This document shows positions 36,900-46,185 of a stretch of 64,000 bases of DNA, in pieces. The translations under genes and the position numbers were made by a program. The stretch is from an uncultured Ilyobacter sp. (GTDB lineage: Bacteria; Fusobacteriota; Fusobacteriia; Fusobacteriales; Fusobacteriaceae): NCBI RefSeq assembly GCF_963663625.1, contig NZ_OY760438.1, positions 744,001 through 808,000 of the forward strand, given 5' to 3'. Each line of letters begins with the position of its first letter. The stretch's first letter is position 1. The notes under the pieces were generated by a model, which had not been told where the DNA came from, ran no database searches, and saw only the letters and a list, made by a program, of their open reading frames with translations.

Positions 36900-37710
36900 G
36901 TATATCTTTAGGACTAAAATGAACATCCATTTGAGGAAAAGGTATTTCTATTTTTTCCCTGTCAAAAATTTCTTTAGCATTTTCAATTGAATCAAAATAA
37001 ACATTCCAGTAGTCTGCAGTCTTGCACCAGACTCTGTAGGTTATATTTACAGAGGAACCCCCTAACTCTTTTACCCTTATGGTTATGGGGTCATCTTTTA
37101 AAACTTTCTCATGAGACTCTGCTATCTCCTTTAAAATTAAAATTGCTTTTTTAAAATCATTTCCATAAGAAATCCCAAAATTAATATCCACTCTTCTTTT
37201 AGAATTTTTAGAATAATTAATTAATGACTTGTTTGACAATTCTCCATTAGGAATTATTATTTTTTTGTTATCTGGGGTATTTAAAACTGTATAAAATATC
37301 TGTATACCCTCTACAGTCCCAGAGTGTCCAGCTGCCTCTATATAGTGCCCTATCTCAAAAGGTTTAAAAATAAGTATGAGCACTCCCCCAGCAAAATTTG
37401 ATAAGCTCCCCTGTAAAGCTAAACCTACTGCAAAAGTGGCAGCACCTAAAATAGCTACAAGTGAAGTCATCTGAATTCCCACTACTGATGCTGTAATGAT
37501 TATTAAAATAACATAAGATAAAGATCTGAGACACGATACTGCAAAAGAATGCACCATAGGATCAGTTTTTCTCTTATATAGGGCTTTATGAACTAACACC
37601 ATGACATTATTGATAATAAACTTACCAATTATAAAAATAACTACAGCACCTAACAACTTCATAAAAAGTTCGGTGAAATTACTTGTAATGAAATTTTTCA
37701 TGTTTTCCAT
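36892..37710 (-). CDS. mscS: Small-conductance mechanosensitive channel (MscS)
   Basis: Inner-membrane safety valve releasing solutes after osmotic downshock. In 272 aa there are three membrane helices. The third has the Gly/Ala-rich pore pattern (GAATFAVGLALQGSLSNFAGG), then the FKPFEIGHYI turn into the cytoplasmic beta domain and the C-terminal EIPFPQMDVHF ending. AAGGAGG precedes the ATG. It is monocistronic. A second MscS lies at 57814. Confidence 0.93.
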   Translation of the reverse strand: MENMKNFITSNFTELFMKLLGAVVIFIIGKFIINNVMVLVHKALYKRKTDPMVHSFAVSCLRSLSYVILIIITASVVGIQMTSLVAILGAATFAVGLALQGSLSNFAGGVLILIFKPFEIGHYIEAAGHSGTVEGIQIFYTVLNTPDNKKIIIPNGELSNKSLINYSKNSKRRVDINFGISYGNDFKKAILILKEIAESHEKVLKDDPITIRVKELGGSSVNITYRVWCKTADYWNVYFDSIENAKEIFDREKIEIPFPQMDVHFSPKDIQN

Positions 37711-37788
37711 ATATGCCTCCTTGTTCTTTATTTATAAGTATATATACAATTTCATATAAAAATCCTTTTATTTTCTGTAAAGTTAAAA

Positions 37789-37822
37789 GAACCTTCTCCA
37801 GAAATTATCTAAGAGAAGGTTC
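37789..37822 (-). terminator. Terminator after glnN
   Basis: GAACCTTCTC (37789-37798) and GAGAAGGTTC (37813-37822) form a 10-bp stem; TTTTAAC follows on the minus strand. Confidence 0.8.
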
Positions 37823-37836
37823 CAAATTTATTTTAA

Positions 37837-39951
37837 TTATAACTTATAAAGTAGATCTTCATAAGTAGGGATAGGCCATGATTCTTTAGAACATAAGATT
37901 TCTAAAGTGTCGGCTGCCATTCTGATTCTATCCATAGCAGGTAGCATCTCTTTTCTAGCATACTGAACTTCCGCTTCAACATCTCCCGGTCTGTTTTCTA
38001 TGATTGTTTCTAAAGCTTTTGTCTCGTCTACTAGCTTATCAACATTTTCAGCTAGTGAAACAAGAAGGGCTTTTTGACTTTTCAACAGACTTTCAGGTAA
38101 AAACTCTTTGCTGCTGTTGATCATATCTGCTACTTCTTTCATATACTTGTTGACTGCAGGAACTATTTCTGTCTCAGCCATCTTTGTTACTACCTTAGCC
38201 TCAAGTTCTACTTGATTTATATAAATCTCACTGTAAATGTTGTGTCTTGATTCCAATTCTTCTGCAGAAAGAACCATGTGTTTCTCAAATATTTCTATTG
38301 TTTCTGGAGCTAAGTTATATTTTAATACGTCACTTGTAGCTTTCAAGTTTGGAAGACCTCTTTTTTCAGCCTCTACTACCCACTCTTCACCATAACCGTT
38401 TCCGTTGAATATAACCTTTCCATGCTTGGTATATGCATTTGAAACGATTTGCTTTATAGCTTCGTTTTTATCTTGAGCTTTTTCAAGAATCTCAGCGTAT
38501 TCTGATAGTACTTCTGCAACAATTGTATTTAGAATAACATTTGGACCTGAGGTAGATGCTGAAGATCCAACCATTCTAAATTCAAATTTGTTTCCTGTAA
38601 AGGCAAAAGGAGAAGTTCTGTTTCTGTCTGTAAGATCTTTTGGTAATTTTGGAAGTGAATCTACTCCAATTTCTAATTTTGAAGATGCAGCTTCGCTTTC
38701 TGGGTTTCCTCCTGCGATAGTATCAAGAATATTTGACAGGGCGTCACCTAAGAAAATAGAGATTATTGCTGGAGGTGCTTCGTGTCCTCCTAGTCTGTGG
38801 TCATTATTTGCACTTGCAGCAGAAAGTCTTAGAAGTGGTGCATATCTGTCTACAGCCTCTACTACAGAACTTAGGAATACAAGGAACTGAGCGTTATCTT
38901 TTGGGTTATCTCCCGGCTCAAGTAAGTTTGTAGTTTCAGTTGCAAGAGACCAGTTATTATGTTTTCCAGAACCATTTACCCCTGCAAAAGGTTTTTCATG
39001 TAAAAGAGCTACTAATCCATGTCTAACTGCTACCTTTTGGATAATATCCATAGTTAGCTGGTTGCTGTCAGTTGCTACGTTTGCAGTAGAGAATACAGAA
39101 GCAACCTCAAACTGGTTTGGTGCAACCTCATTATGCTTAGTCTTAGAACAAACTCCTATTTTCCATAGTTCCATGTCTAGGTCTTGCATAAATGTTGCTA
39201 CTCTTTCTTTTATAGTACCAAAATAGTGACCTGTAAGCTCCTGCTCTTTTGCAGATCCAGCTCCTAATAAAGTTCTACCTGTATGCATAAGGTCTAGTCT
39301 TTTTTCAAAAAATTCTTTTTCAACCAAGAAATACTCCTGCTCTACCCCTAGAGTCGTAAATGTCTTCTTTGTTTTAGTATCTCCAAGAGCTTTTAAAACT
39401 CTTAAAGATTGTTTTTCAACAGCTGCCATAGATCTTAAAAGTGGTACTTTTTTATCTAGAGCATGTCCTTTATATGAAACAAAAGCTGTAGGGATATAAA
39501 GAGTTATACCAGTCTGATCTTCTCTCAAGAAAGCTGGCGAAGTAGTATCCCATGCAGTATAACCTCTAGCTTCGAATGTCGCTCTCAGACCTCCACTCGG
39601 GAATGAAGATGCGTCAGGTTCTCCTTTTATTAACTCTTTTCCAGAAAATTCTAATATTACAGTCCCGTCTGGACCTGGATTGACAAAAGAGTCATGCTTT
39701 TCTGCTGTAATTCCTGTAAGAGGTTGGAACCAGTGGGTAAAGTGAGTCGCTCCCTTTTCCAATGCCCAGTCTTTCATAGCATTTGCAATAACTTCTGCAA
39801 CATTTAATGAAAGGTCTTTCTCTCCATTTTGTACTTTTCTAAATTCTTTAAAGATACTTTTTGGAACTCTTTGCTTTAATGTAGCTTCATTAAAGCAGTT
39901 TTCCCCATAGACTTCAGTCAAAGGCCGCACTTTGTAATCATTATTTTGCAT
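37837..39951 (-). CDS. glnN: Glutamine synthetase, type III
   Basis: Assimilates ammonia into glutamine using ATP. At 704 aa it is the long GSIII form, unrelated in length to the 450-aa GSI. Family blocks include THWFQPLTG near residue 73, the GVEQEYFLVE metal-binding region, NQFEVASVFS, and GVNGSGKHNNWS. GAGGGGG stands in front of the ATG. Directly upstream lie a terminator-like hairpin and a Cys-rich 55-codon ORF that together look like an attenuated leader transcript, so expression may depend on reading through that hairpin. Confidence 0.95.
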   Translation of the reverse strand: MQNNDYKVRPLTEVYGENCFNEATLKQRVPKSIFKEFRKVQNGEKDLSLNVAEVIANAMKDWALEKGATHFTHWFQPLTGITAEKHDSFVNPGPDGTVILEFSGKELIKGEPDASSFPSGGLRATFEARGYTAWDTTSPAFLREDQTGITLYIPTAFVSYKGHALDKKVPLLRSMAAVEKQSLRVLKALGDTKTKKTFTTLGVEQEYFLVEKEFFEKRLDLMHTGRTLLGAGSAKEQELTGHYFGTIKERVATFMQDLDMELWKIGVCSKTKHNEVAPNQFEVASVFSTANVATDSNQLTMDIIQKVAVRHGLVALLHEKPFAGVNGSGKHNNWSLATETTNLLEPGDNPKDNAQFLVFLSSVVEAVDRYAPLLRLSAASANNDHRLGGHEAPPAIISIFLGDALSNILDTIAGGNPESEAASSKLEIGVDSLPKLPKDLTDRNRTSPFAFTGNKFEFRMVGSSASTSGPNVILNTIVAEVLSEYAEILEKAQDKNEAIKQIVSNAYTKHGKVIFNGNGYGEEWVVEAEKRGLPNLKATSDVLKYNLAPETIEIFEKHMVLSAEELESRHNIYSEIYINQVELEAKVVTKMAETEIVPAVNKYMKEVADMINSSKEFLPESLLKSQKALLVSLAENVDKLVDETKALETIIENRPGDVEAEVQYARKEMLPAMDRIRMAADTLEILCSKESWPIPTYEDLLYKL

Positions 39952-39984
39952 AAAAATTTCCCCCTCTAATTGTAAATTATATAA

Positions 39985-40016
39985 AAAATGGGTAGGAATT
40001 CAAATGAATCCTATCC
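39985..40016 (-). terminator. Attenuator-like hairpin between the small ORF and glnN
   Basis: On the minus strand GGGATAGGATTCA pairs with TGAATTCCTACCC (small bulge) and is followed by a T6 run (ATTTTTTATA). It begins at the stop codon of the 55-codon ORF and ends about 35 nt before glnN, so transcripts must pass it to reach glnN. Confidence 0.7.
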
Positions 40017-40178
40017 CGTATTTCTGCATGCATAACGTACATCATTTTTTCTGTAGACAGTTACCCCATAAACGGTCATTTGAATTTTGTAGTCTATAAA
40101 GTTATCCAGTGTTAGACACAGGACAGACTCAGAATGCAGACTACATTCTTTTGAAAAACAAATTTTAGAAACCGCCAT
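40011..40178 (-). CDS. Cys-rich 55-aa small protein or leader peptide upstream of glnN
   Basis: A short ORF with a very strong ribosome site (AGGAGGAGGG about 9 nt before ATG 40178). It begins MAVSKICFSKECSLHSES and ends YACRNTG, with four cysteines (7, 12, 21, 51), no signal peptide and no membrane helix. A promoter lies immediately upstream, and an attenuator-like hairpin starts at its stop, before glnN. It could be a metal- or redox-binding regulator of glutamine synthetase, comparable in position only with the small GS inhibitors known elsewhere, or a leader peptide. I do not recognise the family. Composition and the ribosome site argue it is translated. Confidence 0.65.
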   Translation of the reverse strand: MAVSKICFSKECSLHSESVLCLTLDNFIDYKIQMTVYGVTVYRKNDVRYACRNTG

Positions 40179-40196
40179 AAGAACCCTCCTCCTAAG

Positions 40197-40226
40197 ATTA
40201 TCAAATCAGAACACTTTCCTAGTCAA
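40197..40226 (-). promoter_or_regulatory. Promoter for the small ORF-glnN unit
   Basis: On the minus strand TTGACT (40221-40226), 18 nt, GATAAT (40197-40202). The start would be only a few nt before the AGGAGG of the small ORF. Confidence 0.6.
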
Positions 40227-40333
40227 GAATAAAAGTGATTATAACATCACATTATACATATATATAGAATAGATTGTTTTTACTCCTCATTATTGATGTA
40301 GTCAATATTTTAACTTTCTTATTGAGAATAATA

Positions 40334-42070
40334 TCATGACGAAGCAAAAAAATCAAGATCTTTTTTAAAAATAATTTTCGTTTTTTTCCCAAAACCGTAT
40401 ACTCCCGACCCTTCAAGTTCGCTTTTAGTAACAGTATCTTCTAAAGAAATCGTCTCTAGGATATTAAACTTCAACCCTTTGAGATTTGTTTTAAAACTTC
40501 TTACAATAATGACAGTATCTCCCTCTATAAAATCTTCATTTTTTATATCAATATCAATTTTACTATCTAAAGGTTTTCCGAGTATTGTATGAAAAATTAT
40601 ATCCACCTCATAAGATTTTTTTAATATTTTACTAAATTTTTCATTGGGTGTAACTTTTGCTTCACTACAAATAAAGCTATATTTATTGAGAACATCTAGA
40701 ATTTTTTCAATTTTAAACTTTTCTATTTTATTTTTCATAGTTAAAGAAGCAGACAAATATCCTATATTAAACTCTAGTCTTTCCCCTGAAAATAGATTCA
40801 AAAAAAAGTCACAGACCTCTAAAGATCTTTTTATAGGAAGACTTTCGGATATTGAGTAAGCCAAGTATCTGTCGGTTGTTATTATCTTATTATCCTTTGA
40901 TACTTTCCCTTCAAATATTATTTTACACTCCCTATTTTTAATTTCAAAATAATTGACTCCATTTGATTTTAAAAATTTCAAGGTAAAATTTAAAAGAGTG
41001 GAATCTCCACAAGTAACATTAACTTTTCCTATTGTTGTTATTTTTTCTTTTCGTGTGAATTCTGGAATATTTGATCTTGATATCGGCAATTGTAGATTTT
41101 GTACAAACTCTGACTGCATCTCAAAATAGGTTTTTACTTTGCCTTCAAAATTTTCCCCGATTATTATCTTTTTCACCTTAGGTTGCCTCGGCTCTTTTTC
41201 TAAATCAAAAGGCTTTGGTATTTCATCATCAGCTATTACCTGTAGTTTTTTTTTTATTGACAAGCCTTTGGGCTTATCATCGGTGTATGGTATATGTTTT
41301 TTATCTATCAAATAAGTTTTCAACTCGGTTAAAAACTCAATTTCATTTTGCTTTAAAAGTTTTATCTCGTTGGAATTTAACCAGTTTATAGTTTCTGTAT
41401 TTATAATAGAGGATGAAGTTACAAAGTAGGCATTCGGTTTTGAATCACCTAATTTTTTGTATATTAAGGATAGAATATCCCTTGTATCAGGATCTTCTAG
41501 ATCATAGCCGATGAATAAAAGAATTCTGTCTTTCAGTTCACACTTTAAATTTTCAAAAAGTGGATTATAAAGTGAAAGTAGCTTTAATTTTCTAAGATCC
41601 TGTTTCGTTACCAGCATTTTATCTAGATGCTCAAAATCACCATTTATTTTATATAATCTAGGCAGGGATGTTCCTATTTCGCATTCACCCTGTACATCCA
41701 TCTTTTGAATATCCGGTCCATAGGAATTTTCAATAAGATTATCAAAATTTGTAGTAACAACTGCACTGATGAAAGGAGATTTTGGAAACAAGTAGAAAAG
41801 ATCAGAAGTTTCTTTAGAGTTTGAGTAAGAATTTTTTAACTTATTAAGAAGTTTTAACTTACTCCCTGTCACACTGTCTAGGTATACTTGACAGACATCA
41901 GCCAAAGAATTGACATCACTAACTTCTAATTTTGAATATTTATCTAGATCATTATACACAAGTTTGGCAAGGTCTCTTTTGCTGGGATAACCCATCAGTT
42001 TTCCCAAAATATCCCCTATCCATAGCACAATATTTTCCCCATCACGCAATCTATTTATAAAATTTGTCAT
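40334..42070 (-). CDS. SIR2-like domain protein, candidate defence effector
   Basis: A 578-aa protein whose N-terminal 210 or so residues match the SIR2-like (SIR2_2) fold: IVLWIGDILGK.. (14-24), VTTNFDNLIE (105-114) with the conserved Asn108 and Asp110, LYKINGDFEH (139-148), and LLFIGYDLEDPDTRD (184-198). In NAD-cleaving defence proteins of this class the first block is usually GAG-S and the third has a catalytic His (IHGD); here they are GDI-L and N143-G-D, so NADase activity may be lost or changed. Residues 290-578 have no domain I know and look beta-rich. AAGGAG precedes the ATG. No partner gene is adjacent on the same strand. Anti-phage function is inferred from the family only. Confidence 0.65.
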   Translation of the reverse strand: MTNFINRLRDGENIVLWIGDILGKLMGYPSKRDLAKLVYNDLDKYSKLEVSDVNSLADVCQVYLDSVTGSKLKLLNKLKNSYSNSKETSDLFYLFPKSPFISAVVTTNFDNLIENSYGPDIQKMDVQGECEIGTSLPRLYKINGDFEHLDKMLVTKQDLRKLKLLSLYNPLFENLKCELKDRILLFIGYDLEDPDTRDILSLIYKKLGDSKPNAYFVTSSSIINTETINWLNSNEIKLLKQNEIEFLTELKTYLIDKKHIPYTDDKPKGLSIKKKLQVIADDEIPKPFDLEKEPRQPKVKKIIIGENFEGKVKTYFEMQSEFVQNLQLPISRSNIPEFTRKEKITTIGKVNVTCGDSTLLNFTLKFLKSNGVNYFEIKNRECKIIFEGKVSKDNKIITTDRYLAYSISESLPIKRSLEVCDFFLNLFSGERLEFNIGYLSASLTMKNKIEKFKIEKILDVLNKYSFICSEAKVTPNEKFSKILKKSYEVDIIFHTILGKPLDSKIDIDIKNEDFIEGDTVIIVRSFKTNLKGLKFNILETISLEDTVTKSELEGSGVYGFGKKTKIIFKKDLDFFASS

Positions 42071-42164
42071 AATTTTACTCCTTATAAATATTAATCATTT
42101 CTTAGCTTAGTATACCTTATTAATATCTATTGTACAACCTCAAAAAACAAAAGAAAAATAAAAG

Positions 42165-42186
42165 CCCCCGCCTTTTTAGGCAGGGG
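42165..42186 (-). terminator. Terminator after lon
   Basis: On the minus strand CCCCTGCCT pairs with AGGCGGGGG (one G-T), followed by TTTTATTTTT, just beyond the lon stop. Confidence 0.85.
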
Positions 42187-42191
42187 TAATA

Positions 42192-44567
42192 CTAGTCAAA
42201 TGCGGCTCTAATAACATCTTCAAAATAGTCTACAAAATGAACAGTAACTCCCTCTTTTATGTAATCTGGAAGCCGTTCATAATCCTTTCTATTGTCCTTT
42301 GGAATTATAAGGGTGAAAATACCAACCCTTCTTGCTGCGATTGTTTTTTCCCTAATTCCCCCTATAGGCAATACTTTTCCTGTAAGTGTTAGTTCCCCAG
42401 TCATGGCGATATCCTTTTTTACAGCCTTTCCCTTTGCTAAGGAGTACAAAGCTAAAGCCATTGTTATTCCTGCTGAAGGTCCATCTTTTGGGGTTGCTCC
42501 TGCAGGAACGTGAAGATGAACAGTATTTTTATCGAAATAGCTCCTTACCTCTTCAGAACAATCTTTTTCCATGTTGAGATAGGACCTGACATAGGAGTGA
42601 GCAATCTCTGCAGATTCCTTCATGACACTCCCCAACTGACCTGTAAGTTTAAAGCCTTTTTCTTTATTACTTATTCCTGTAGCCTCTATATACAGCGTGG
42701 CTCCCCCCATAGATGTCCATGCCAATCCAAGTGTCACCCCAGGCACAGACCTTTGATATAGCTCTTCTGTTATAAAGAGAGGCTGCCCCAGGAATTCTTC
42801 AAGATTTTTCTTGGTAATATTTACCTTGTTCACATCCCCCTCTGCTATACGCAGGGTTGTTTTCCTCATTATTTTTCTTATATTCTTTTCTAGATTTCTT
42901 ACCCCAGCTTCTCTGGCGTATTTGTCTACTACATCTTCTATCGCTCCTTTATTGATATTTACCTCCTGCTTCGTGAGACCATGTTCCTTCATCTGGTTAG
43001 GAATTAAAAATCTTTTGGCTATCTCTAGCTTCTCCTCCATGATGTATCCAGGAAGTTGAATAACCTCCATACGGTCAAGAAGCGGTTTTGGAATAGTGTC
43101 CATGGTATTTGCAGTTGTTATGAATAATATTTTGGAAAGGTCATACCTTACATCTAAATAATGATCTAAAAAATCCCTGTTTTGCTCTGGGTCTAATACT
43201 TCAAGAAGGGCAGAGGCAGGGTCCCCCTGATAACTGTTACCTATTTTATCTATTTCATCTAACATTATCACGGGATTTGAAGTTTCCACTCTTTTTAGGG
43301 CCTGTATTATCTTCCCTGGCATAGCCCCTATATAAGTCCTTCTGTGTCCCTTTATCTCAGCCTCGTCCTTCATACCACCAACAGAGAATCTATAAAATTT
43401 TCTATTGAGAGTACTTGCTATGGATTTACCTATAGAAGTTTTACCCACTCCAGGAGGACCAACAAGACAAAGTATTGAACCGGTTACATTTCCTGTTTTC
43501 ATTATGGTACTTATAAATTCAAGTATATTCGTCTTTACATCCTGTAATCCATAATGATCCTTATCCAGTATTGCTCTTGCTTTTTTAACATCTAGCCTGT
43601 CATCAGAATAGACTCCCCACGGAAGTTCTAATATAGACTGTACATAGGACCTTGTTACATGATATTCGGGAGAGCTTTGATCAATCATCTTTAACTTCTC
43701 AAACTGCTCTTCTACGACACTTTTAGCCTCTTCAGAGAGCTCTATCTCAGATAACCGCTCTACCAGCTTTTCTATTTCAGCCTGCTTATCATCTTTTTCC
43801 ATTCCGAGCTCTTTTTTTATGAGTTTCAGTTGCTCTCTCAAAAAGTACTCTTTCTGCTGTTTACTGACCTTATCTTCAATCTGTCTTTGGATTTTTTCTT
43901 GAAGCTGAGATATCTCAAGCTCTTTTTTCAAAAGTGTCAGAAGTTTTCTACACCTTTCTTCTAGATTAAACTCTTCTAAAAGCTCCTGAAGCTCTCTACT
44001 TTCAATTTTTAACATGGCTGCTATGAGATCCATAAGTATACTAGGCTTATCATAAGACACTTGGGACATCAAGAGTTTTAGTTCTTCTTGCATTATAGGA
44101 TTTACCTTAAATATCTCTTTTAGTGATGTCATAATAGCTAACATATATGCCCGTACTTCATCATTCGGAGCTCCGCTAGGCTCCTGGTTGTACTCAACAT
44201 TCCACTTGAGCAACGGGGTCTCTTCTACAGTTTTTATCTTTTTAAACCTGCTTATCCCCTGTACTATGATCTGGACAGTATTGGGAGAAATTGGTGTAAT
44301 CTTGTGGATTTTAACTACAGTCCCTACGTCATAAAGCTTTGACTTAAACAGGTTAATTTCATCTACCTCTTTTGTAAATACCAGTCCCATTAATCTATTC
44401 TCTTTTTCTTCTACTTTTCTTATTGCTTCAAGGAATTGCCCCCCTGAAAATGTAATAGGAATCATTATATTAGGAAAAACAGGTCTTGTGACAATGGGAA
44501 GAATGACAAGTTTTTCCGGCATTATCTCATTAACACTGACAAGTTCTGTCATATTATTATCAGCCAT
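42192..44567 (-). CDS. lon: ATP-dependent Lon protease
   Basis: Cytoplasmic AAA+ protease degrading misfolded and regulatory proteins. The 791-aa chain has the LonA order: N-terminal substrate domain (LPIVTRPVFPNIMIP), coiled coil, AAA+ with Walker A GPPGVGKT and MLDEIDK, and the protease domain with catalytic Ser698 (PKDGPSAG) and Lys741 (GGIREKTIAA). GGAGGAG precedes the ATG. No CIRCE-like heat-shock operator is visible upstream. Divergent from cls. Confidence 0.97.
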   Translation of the reverse strand: MADNNMTELVSVNEIMPEKLVILPIVTRPVFPNIMIPITFSGGQFLEAIRKVEEKENRLMGLVFTKEVDEINLFKSKLYDVGTVVKIHKITPISPNTVQIIVQGISRFKKIKTVEETPLLKWNVEYNQEPSGAPNDEVRAYMLAIMTSLKEIFKVNPIMQEELKLLMSQVSYDKPSILMDLIAAMLKIESRELQELLEEFNLEERCRKLLTLLKKELEISQLQEKIQRQIEDKVSKQQKEYFLREQLKLIKKELGMEKDDKQAEIEKLVERLSEIELSEEAKSVVEEQFEKLKMIDQSSPEYHVTRSYVQSILELPWGVYSDDRLDVKKARAILDKDHYGLQDVKTNILEFISTIMKTGNVTGSILCLVGPPGVGKTSIGKSIASTLNRKFYRFSVGGMKDEAEIKGHRRTYIGAMPGKIIQALKRVETSNPVIMLDEIDKIGNSYQGDPASALLEVLDPEQNRDFLDHYLDVRYDLSKILFITTANTMDTIPKPLLDRMEVIQLPGYIMEEKLEIAKRFLIPNQMKEHGLTKQEVNINKGAIEDVVDKYAREAGVRNLEKNIRKIMRKTTLRIAEGDVNKVNITKKNLEEFLGQPLFITEELYQRSVPGVTLGLAWTSMGGATLYIEATGISNKEKGFKLTGQLGSVMKESAEIAHSYVRSYLNMEKDCSEEVRSYFDKNTVHLHVPAGATPKDGPSAGITMALALYSLAKGKAVKKDIAMTGELTLTGKVLPIGGIREKTIAARRVGIFTLIIPKDNRKDYERLPDYIKEGVTVHFVDYFEDVIRAAFD

Positions 44568-44723
44568 AGTGATCTCCTCCTTTTATATTTTTCAAATATT
44601 AGTTACAAAATCAGAATGAATTTCCTTTATATTTTCTTAGGCTAATTAAAAAAAATATAACTCGAGGAAAATAGTTTTAGTTTTGTATAACTATATTAAA
44701 TACAAGAGTTTGAGGTGAATGCC

Positions 44724-46172
44724 ATGGTTTTAGAACATCTGATTTTCTTTGCCAAATATATTTACTTTATAAATATTTTTTTTGTTGTGATAATAATCTT
44801 CTTTGAAAGAAAAAAGCCAGTATACAGTCTGTTTTGGATCACCGTTCTTGTTCTGACCTCCTACATAGGATTTATTTCCTACTTATTATTTGGGCTGAGC
44901 TTCAGAAAAAAAAGGCTGAGTAGAAAATTCTATATGAGAAATATTTTTAGGTATGCAGCACCTTCCGAAAATAAAGAGATAGAAAAACTTGATAAATGGG
45001 ATCAGATGATACAGTATTTAGAACTTACAGGAAAAAACAGGCTGACTTTTTCGAATAGTATAGAGATTTTCACTGAAGGAAAAGAGCTTTTCCATGATAT
45101 GAAAAATGAGATAAAAAAAGCAAAATCTTATATCCATATGGAATACTTTATATTTGACAACAACCAGTTGGGGAAAGAATTCTTTACGATTTTAAAGGAA
45201 AAGGCAAAATCTGGTGTAGAAGTCAAACTAATATTAGACGGTGTGGGTTGCAGAAAACTTCCCTTAAAAAAAATCAGATCTCTTATAAATTCAAACATAG
45301 ATGTTCAAGTATTTTTCCCTTCATATTTCCCCTTTGTAAACCTAAGGGCAAACTACAGAACTCACAGAAAAATATGTATCGTTGATGCAAATTGGGGATA
45401 CATAGGTGGATTTAACATTGGTGATGACTATCTCGGCAAAGGTTCCCTTGGACACTGGAGGGACACACATATTAAAATGAGCGGTGATGTTTTGAATGAA
45501 CTTCAAAAAGAATTTTTCTCATCTTGGGATTTTATAAAAAATCAGAATTTTTTAAGTTTTGGCAACAAATTCAAGGTTAGACATAATGAAAAAAAGTACT
45601 TTCCAGAAAAACAGAATACGGGAAAGTCCCCTATACAGATTGTAGGAAGTGCCCCAGATTATGAATTTCGTCTGATAAGAGATGCCATTCTCCACATGAT
45701 AACAAAAGCCAAAAGATATATCTATATTCAAACTCCTTACTTCATACCAGATGACATTATTTTTGAGGCCCTAAAAATAGCCTCCCTTTCTGGCATAAGT
45801 ATAAAAATCATGATTCCAAGTAAACCTGACCATCTTATGGTGTACTGGGCGACTCACTCATATGTAGGGGAGATGATAACTACAGGTGTGAAGTTTTATT
45901 CCTATAAAAATGGATTTCTCCACAGCAAAGTGGTCATCGTCGATGATGAAGTGGCTACTGTGGGAAGTTCAAATTTTGATTATAGGAGTTTTTATCAGAA
46001 TTTTGAGATAAACGCTTTTATATATGATTCTGAGACAGTGAAAAAACTAAAGACGTTATTTATAGAAGATTTGGCAGAAAGCTCATCTATAACAAAACAA
46101 ATTTACCATAACAGGAAATTACTGGTAAAATTTAAAGAATCCATAAGCAGACTGTTTTCTCCAATTCTCTAA
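44724..46172 (+). CDS. cls: Cardiolipin synthase (phospholipase D family)
   Basis: Inner-membrane enzyme joining phosphatidylglycerol units to cardiolipin. In 482 aa there are two N-terminal membrane helices and two HKD motifs, THRKICIVDANWGYIGG and LHSKVVIVDDEVATVGSSN. I take ATG 44724, which has GAGGTG at proper distance; the GTG three codons earlier overlaps that ribosome site. The PHP-domain gene follows after 13 nt in the same operon. Confidence 0.93.
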   Translation: MVLEHLIFFAKYIYFINIFFVVIIIFFERKKPVYSLFWITVLVLTSYIGFISYLLFGLSFRKKRLSRKFYMRNIFRYAAPSENKEIEKLDKWDQMIQYLELTGKNRLTFSNSIEIFTEGKELFHDMKNEIKKAKSYIHMEYFIFDNNQLGKEFFTILKEKAKSGVEVKLILDGVGCRKLPLKKIRSLINSNIDVQVFFPSYFPFVNLRANYRTHRKICIVDANWGYIGGFNIGDDYLGKGSLGHWRDTHIKMSGDVLNELQKEFFSSWDFIKNQNFLSFGNKFKVRHNEKKYFPEKQNTGKSPIQIVGSAPDYEFRLIRDAILHMITKAKRYIYIQTPYFIPDDIIFEALKIASLSGISIKIMIPSKPDHLMVYWATHSYVGEMITTGVKFYSYKNGFLHSKVVIVDDEVATVGSSNFDYRSFYQNFEINAFIYDSETVKKLKTLFIEDLAESSSITKQIYHNRKLLVKFKESISRLFSPIL

Positions 46173-46185
46173 GGGGGTAATTTTT

